Shown here piece after piece: positions 61,191-64,000 of a stretch of 64,000 nt of DNA. Position 1 is the first letter of the stretch. The number at the start of each line of letters is the position of its first letter. The stretch covers positions 1,054,001 through 1,118,000 of the forward strand of contig NZ_CP109487.1 in NCBI RefSeq assembly GCF_036227605.1, given 5' to 3'. Origin of the DNA: Streptomyces sp. NBC_01439 (GTDB lineage Bacteria > Actinomycetota > Actinomycetes > Streptomycetales > Streptomycetaceae). Position numbers and translations under genes: made by a program. A model generated the notes under the pieces. It saw only the letters and a list, made by a program, of their open reading frames with translations, ran no database searches and was not told the DNA's origin.

Positions 61191-63338
61191 TCAGTGGCCC
61201 TCCTTGCGCCTGCCTCCGATTTGGAGCGGCCGCATCATCTCGTTGTCCTCGTGCTCGACGATGTGGCAGTGCCAGACGAAGCGACCGGGGTGATCGAACC
61301 GCGCCTTCACCCGGGTGATTTCTCCCGGATAGGCGATCACGGTGTCCTTGAAACCGAGCTCCCAGCTCTCCGGCGGAATGGGTGCCCCGTTGAACGGCTG
61401 CCGGTTCACCACCTCGAACGCCACCTCGTGGATGTGGATCGGGTGGGCGTCCACAGTGAAGTTGTGCAGTTCCCATGTTTCGGTCGCGTTCAGCCTCGGG
61501 TTCTCCGTGACCGGGTCGTCCCAGGCGAGCGAGACCGGATTGCCGGCGGAGTCGACCGTCCCGAGCAGGTTCTGGACGGGCGTTCCCGGTGGCACCAAGG
61601 GGTTGCTGGAGTTCGCCTCGTTGAGGGACAGCCGACGGGTGACGCTCGCCGAGCCAAGTGGCCTGATCCTGGGCAGCCTGAGCCGATCCGGCGGGACGCT
61701 GGTGTCCTTGCTCGCCAGAGGGCCGACCACGAACTTCATCACCTGCCCAGTGGTGGCCGGATCCGCCACAGGGAAGGCCACGCCCGGTTCGCCCCGGCCG
61801 AAGGGTTCGTCCGCGCCCTCGTTGATGAGGTACAGCTCGGTGCCTTCCGCAATCCCGGTGAAGTCGACGATGACGTCGGCCCGCTCCGCATTGGCCAGCA
61901 GCAGCCGCTCCAGCCGCACTGGTGCGGGCAGGAACCCGCCTTCGTTGCCGATCTGCCAGAACGGTACGGCCGACCGGGCCGGTCTGACGGTCGGACCGTC
62001 CGCGATCTTCAGGATGAGGAACCGGGCATTGCATCCATTGAGGAAGCGCAGCCTGTAGCGACGCGGTTCGACTTCGAGCTTCGGCCATGTCCGGCCGTTG
62101 ACCACCATGGTGTTGGCGAAGAATTCGGGGTTCCAGATGGGGGACACATCGGTCGTGGGAATGTACGGACCCGCGAACCCGTCGAAGAATTCCCGGGTCG
62201 TGGGGTAGAACAGCGAGCCGTCCGAATTGAACGAGCGGTCCTGGATGGCCAGGGGGATCTCGTGGTATCGGGTACCCGGCCGATCTCCGGAGGCGGGCGC
62301 CGGGCCGGGCAGGGCCCCCTTGGGCAGGTCGCACTCACCGCCGCGGAGCAGATAGAAGCCGGCGGGTCCGGCGTAGACGTTGAGCCGGGTCAGACCCAGG
62401 GTGTGGTCGTGGAACCAGAGGGTCGATGCCCGCTGGTCGTTGGCGTACTGGAAGGTCGCGGTACCCGGATCCCACTTCAGGCGGTGCGCATCGGCGAACT
62501 TGTCCCGGAACTCGTTGTAGAACGAGCCCACGGTGGCGAATCCCGGAGGAATGTTGTTCGCGCGTGGCAGGTACCACGCTTCCGTGTAGCCGTCGCTCTC
62601 CTCGGTGGAATGCCCACCGTGCAGGTGCGTGACGATCGGTACGGGGCCGGTGTACGGACCCGGCGTCGATGTGAAGGTCGGCCGCGAATCCCGCCCGGCA
62701 TTTCCGCCCGGCGGGTTCGCCCAGTGCAGGGTGGGGTCGACCGCCAGCAAGTGCGGGAGGAAACGGCCCTGGCTGTCGACGAGATCGTTCACCCAGGTGA
62801 CCCGGACAGGCCTGTCTACGCTGGCCTCGATGGTGAACGACGGGTAGTTGAACGTGCTGTTGTCCCCGAGCGAGCCGTATCCCCACAGGGTGGTGGACGG
62901 CAGAGTGGGAGGCAATACCTGCTGGCTGAATTGCCGGACGCCGATGACATACGTATCGATGCCGTGCCGCTCCGGGTGCCGGGCCTTCGGCATCACCGGC
63001 GGGATCACCAGGTTGGTGACGTATTTCGGGATGGTCGTGGGGTCCAGGGTGGAGACTGGGAATTTCCCGACAGACCTGGCCCCCGGAACCACCGCGGTCT
63101 CGTTCGGGAGTGCCACCGCCTCATTAGGGGCCGGAAGGACCAGGGCCGCTCCACCAACGGCCCCGGCTACGAGCAGGCCTCTTCGCGCGATCATCTCTCT
63201 CGCCTTCTGCAGCCCGAGGGCATCGATCACTTCCTCACTCAATGTTAAGTGGAGTGCACGGTAAGTAATCGAAGGACGCCCGGCGTGGCGACGGGCTGTC
63301 GGGGCAGGCAGCGAGCGAGCCGCAACCGGCACAGTCAT
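61191..63338 (-). CDS. Multicopper oxidase (laccase / bilirubin-oxidase type)
   Basis: Protein of up to 715 residues with all four copper motifs: THLHGGHS, WFHDHTLG, HPIHIHEVAFE and HCHIVEHEDNEMM. REMIARRGLLVAGAVGGAALVLPAPNEAVA (from about residue 47) looks like a signal peptide with a hydrophobic core, so an ATG at 63197 is a plausible alternative start; the exact start is uncertain. The enzyme would oxidise phenolics, bilirubin or metal ions and reduce O2 to water outside the cytoplasm. It sits between two ghosts of the PPOX-HAD-GH65 operon, has no operator-type box and is probably a later insertion. Confidence 0.85.
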   Translation of the reverse strand: MTVPVAARSLPAPTARRHAGRPSITYRALHLTLSEEVIDALGLQKAREMIARRGLLVAGAVGGAALVLPAPNEAVALPNETAVVPGARSVGKFPVSTLDPTTIPKYVTNLVIPPVMPKARHPERHGIDTYVIGVRQFSQQVLPPTLPSTTLWGYGSLGDNSTFNYPSFTIEASVDRPVRVTWVNDLVDSQGRFLPHLLAVDPTLHWANPPGGNAGRDSRPTFTSTPGPYTGPVPIVTHLHGGHSTEESDGYTEAWYLPRANNIPPGFATVGSFYNEFRDKFADAHRLKWDPGTATFQYANDQRASTLWFHDHTLGLTRLNVYAGPAGFYLLRGGECDLPKGALPGPAPASGDRPGTRYHEIPLAIQDRSFNSDGSLFYPTTREFFDGFAGPYIPTTDVSPIWNPEFFANTMVVNGRTWPKLEVEPRRYRLRFLNGCNARFLILKIADGPTVRPARSAVPFWQIGNEGGFLPAPVRLERLLLANAERADVIVDFTGIAEGTELYLINEGADEPFGRGEPGVAFPVADPATTGQVMKFVVGPLASKDTSVPPDRLRLPRIRPLGSASVTRRLSLNEANSSNPLVPPGTPVQNLLGTVDSAGNPVSLAWDDPVTENPRLNATETWELHNFTVDAHPIHIHEVAFEVVNRQPFNGAPIPPESWELGFKDTVIAYPGEITRVKARFDHPGRFVWHCHIVEHEDNEMMRPLQIGGRRKEGH

Positions 63339-63339
63339 G

Positions 63340-63660
63340 GCCAATATCCGTTGCCGGCAAATAGCCTGCGCTCAGCCTCGGTTTTCTCGTGGTCCGTCGG
63401 CCTCCTGGAACCCCAAGGATGCGGCCGGGCGGCGTCGTTGTGTGCGGGCCGGTCCTCGTCGAACGTCTCGACCGCTCCGTCCCTGAGCGCTTCCGTGAAC
63501 GCGTGCTCTTTTCGGGCGGCGACCGTCCATGCAGTGCCGCACGCCGGCGGATCCGCGGCGTTAATCTGTCGAAATCGGACTTCCACTCAACAGCATGCAG
63601 CGCGGCGGAATCGAGGAGGACCCCGTCGGTGTCCAGAACGACGGCTCGAAGCGGACTCAC
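63340..63660 (-). pseudogene. HAD phosphatase remnant
   Basis: From a GTG overlapping the PPOX stop, the frame reads VSPLRAVVLDTDGVLLDSAA and then LHAVEWKSDF, matching the first 30 residues of the HAD protein at 8.8-9.5 kb. In another frame it continues PACGTAWTVAARKEHAFTEA and LRDGAVETF, matching PGCGTVRAVAALKEQIFTQN and LRSRAVEAF of that protein about 75 residues later. The remaining two thirds is missing. The multicopper oxidase gene starts where the homology ends. This is the middle gene of the decayed second operon. Confidence 0.8.
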
Positions 63661-64000
63661 TGCCTGATCACCCGGCGCCCAGTGATCCGGATCGCGGTGA
63701 CCTTCATCCAATGGGTCCTCGGGCCGCCGGCCCAGGGCAGGGAGTACGCGACTGCGTCAAGCCGACCGAGCTCCTCCGCGTCAGTGACGCCTCCCGCCTC
63801 GCCTACGACCATAACGCTCCAGCCCAGGCGCGTGGCGTCGTCGATGTGGTCGACCTCGAAGGCCACCTCGGTGCCGGCGGCCCGTGCAAGCACCGCGTCA
63901 CCCGAGGTCCGGAATGCGATGTCGCGGCCCGCCACCACGTAGTTGACCGGGAATATCGCCGGACCCTCCGGGGTGAAGACGGCGACCCTGCCCACGCCGT
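63657..64000 (-). CDS. PPOX split-barrel domain protein, C-terminal part (5-prime end outside window)
   Basis: About 113 C-terminal residues are visible: GRVAVFTPEGPAIFPVNYVV, GRDIAFRTSGDAVLARAAGTEVAFEVDHID, and an end RITGRRVIRQ. It is very similar to the PPOX half of the XRE-PPOX fusion at 9.5-10.2 kb, so the complete gene probably also has an N-terminal HTH beyond the window. The stop overlaps the GTG of the HAD remnant, preserving the coupling seen in the intact operon. Confidence 0.85.
   Translation of the reverse strand, partial: GVGRVAVFTPEGPAIFPVNYVVAGRDIAFRTSGDAVLARAAGTEVAFEVDHIDDATRLGWSVMVVGEAGGVTDAEELGRLDAVAYSLPWAGGPRTHWMKVTAIRITGRRVIRQ

Noticed and set aside
61194..63248. A 684-codon open frame opposite the multicopper oxidase
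   Set aside because: All four copper motifs are in the other strand; this frame is a shadow.
1..64000. CRISPR arrays, rRNA genes, riboswitches, biosynthetic gene clusters, complete insertion sequences
   Set aside because: No regularly spaced repeats, rRNA segments, recognisable riboswitch cores, PKS/NRPS genes or intact transposases were seen.

Overview
The DNA is very GC-rich, with strong third-position GC bias, dense overlapping start/stop codons (ATGA, GTGA) and Streptomyces-type genes, so the window is almost certainly from a Streptomyces or close relative, probably an accessory or arm region of the chromosome. The content is highly specialised. Most genes have counterparts in the DosR (dormancy/hypoxia) regulon of mycobacteria and in the OsdR-controlled stress island of S. 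coelicolor. There are eleven universal stress proteins (USP), nine CBS-BON proteins (one frameshifted), an HRP1-like CBS protein, two Acg-type flavin proteins, two DUF1876 proteins, two Rv1733c-like membrane proteins, two flavodoxins, a CtpF-like P-type ATPase plus an internally deleted copy, Hsp20, a DUF1918 protein, a fused APH-like kinase/P-loop protein, NAPRTase, HAD and GH65 sugar enzymes, PEP synthase, a short PPDK, and a complete group 3b-like [NiFe] hydrogenase operon. A DosR-like response regulator and a DosS-like GAF-GAF histidine kinase, which keeps the position of the DosS haem-ligand histidine, are encoded tail to tail at 47.2-49.6 kb.

Layout. 0-4 kb: USP / CBS-BON / CBS-BON / USP / Acg, a decayed copy of the 27.5-34.9 kb block. 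4-6 kb (minus): flavodoxin, Rv1733c-like protein, deleted P-ATPase, DUF1876, a decayed copy of the 52-56.7 kb operon. 6.3-11.3 kb (minus): operon of zinc alcohol dehydrogenase, XRE-PPOX, HAD phosphatase and GH65 phosphorylase. 11.5-14.5 kb: USP and divergent beta-CASP nuclease and CBS genes, the latter two with single-base frameshifts. 14.5-15.8 kb: gene-poor stretch with tyrosine-recombinase and pirin fragments. 15.8-18.97 kb: OsmC, truncated PPDK, SHOCT protein, methyltransferase. 19-21.8 kb: USP pair and divergent CBS. 21.9-27.4 kb: acyl-CoA synthetase, E1alpha, E1beta, E2 and an acyl carrier protein in one operon. 27.5-34.9 kb: the intact USP/CBS/Acg block. 34.9-37.4 kb: USP and kinase/P-loop protein. 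37.6-42.8 kb: hydrogenase operon. 43-46 kb: PPOX, ion channel, broken SulP transporter. 46.4-49.96 kb: CBS, two-component system, DUF1918. 50.1-56.7 kb: second USP pair, DUF1876, P-ATPase, Rv1733c-like, flavodoxin, Hsp20. 56.7-60.8 kb: PEP synthase and NAPRTase. 60.8-64 kb: remains of a second PPOX-HAD-GH65 operon, now containing a multicopper oxidase gene and a tRNA 3-prime-end fragment.

The unifying signal is a 16-bp GC-rich inverted repeat, roughly GGGRCCGN-NCGGYCCC, found in nearly every intergenic region that precedes a stress gene. It is usually present twice, with the two centres 20-22 bp apart and the nearer copy mostly about 57-95 bp before the start codon. I infer that this is the operator of the resident DosR/OsdR-like regulator. 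The genes together describe a low-oxygen survival programme: oxygen/redox sensing (kinase), adenine-nucleotide sensing (USP and CBS proteins), hydrogen and flavin redox balance, PEP/pyruvate/acetyl-CoA rerouting, disaccharide phosphorolysis, NAD salvage, ion transport and chaperoning. The second main signal is repeated segmental duplication followed by decay, which left at least eight recognisable gene ghosts or broken genes.
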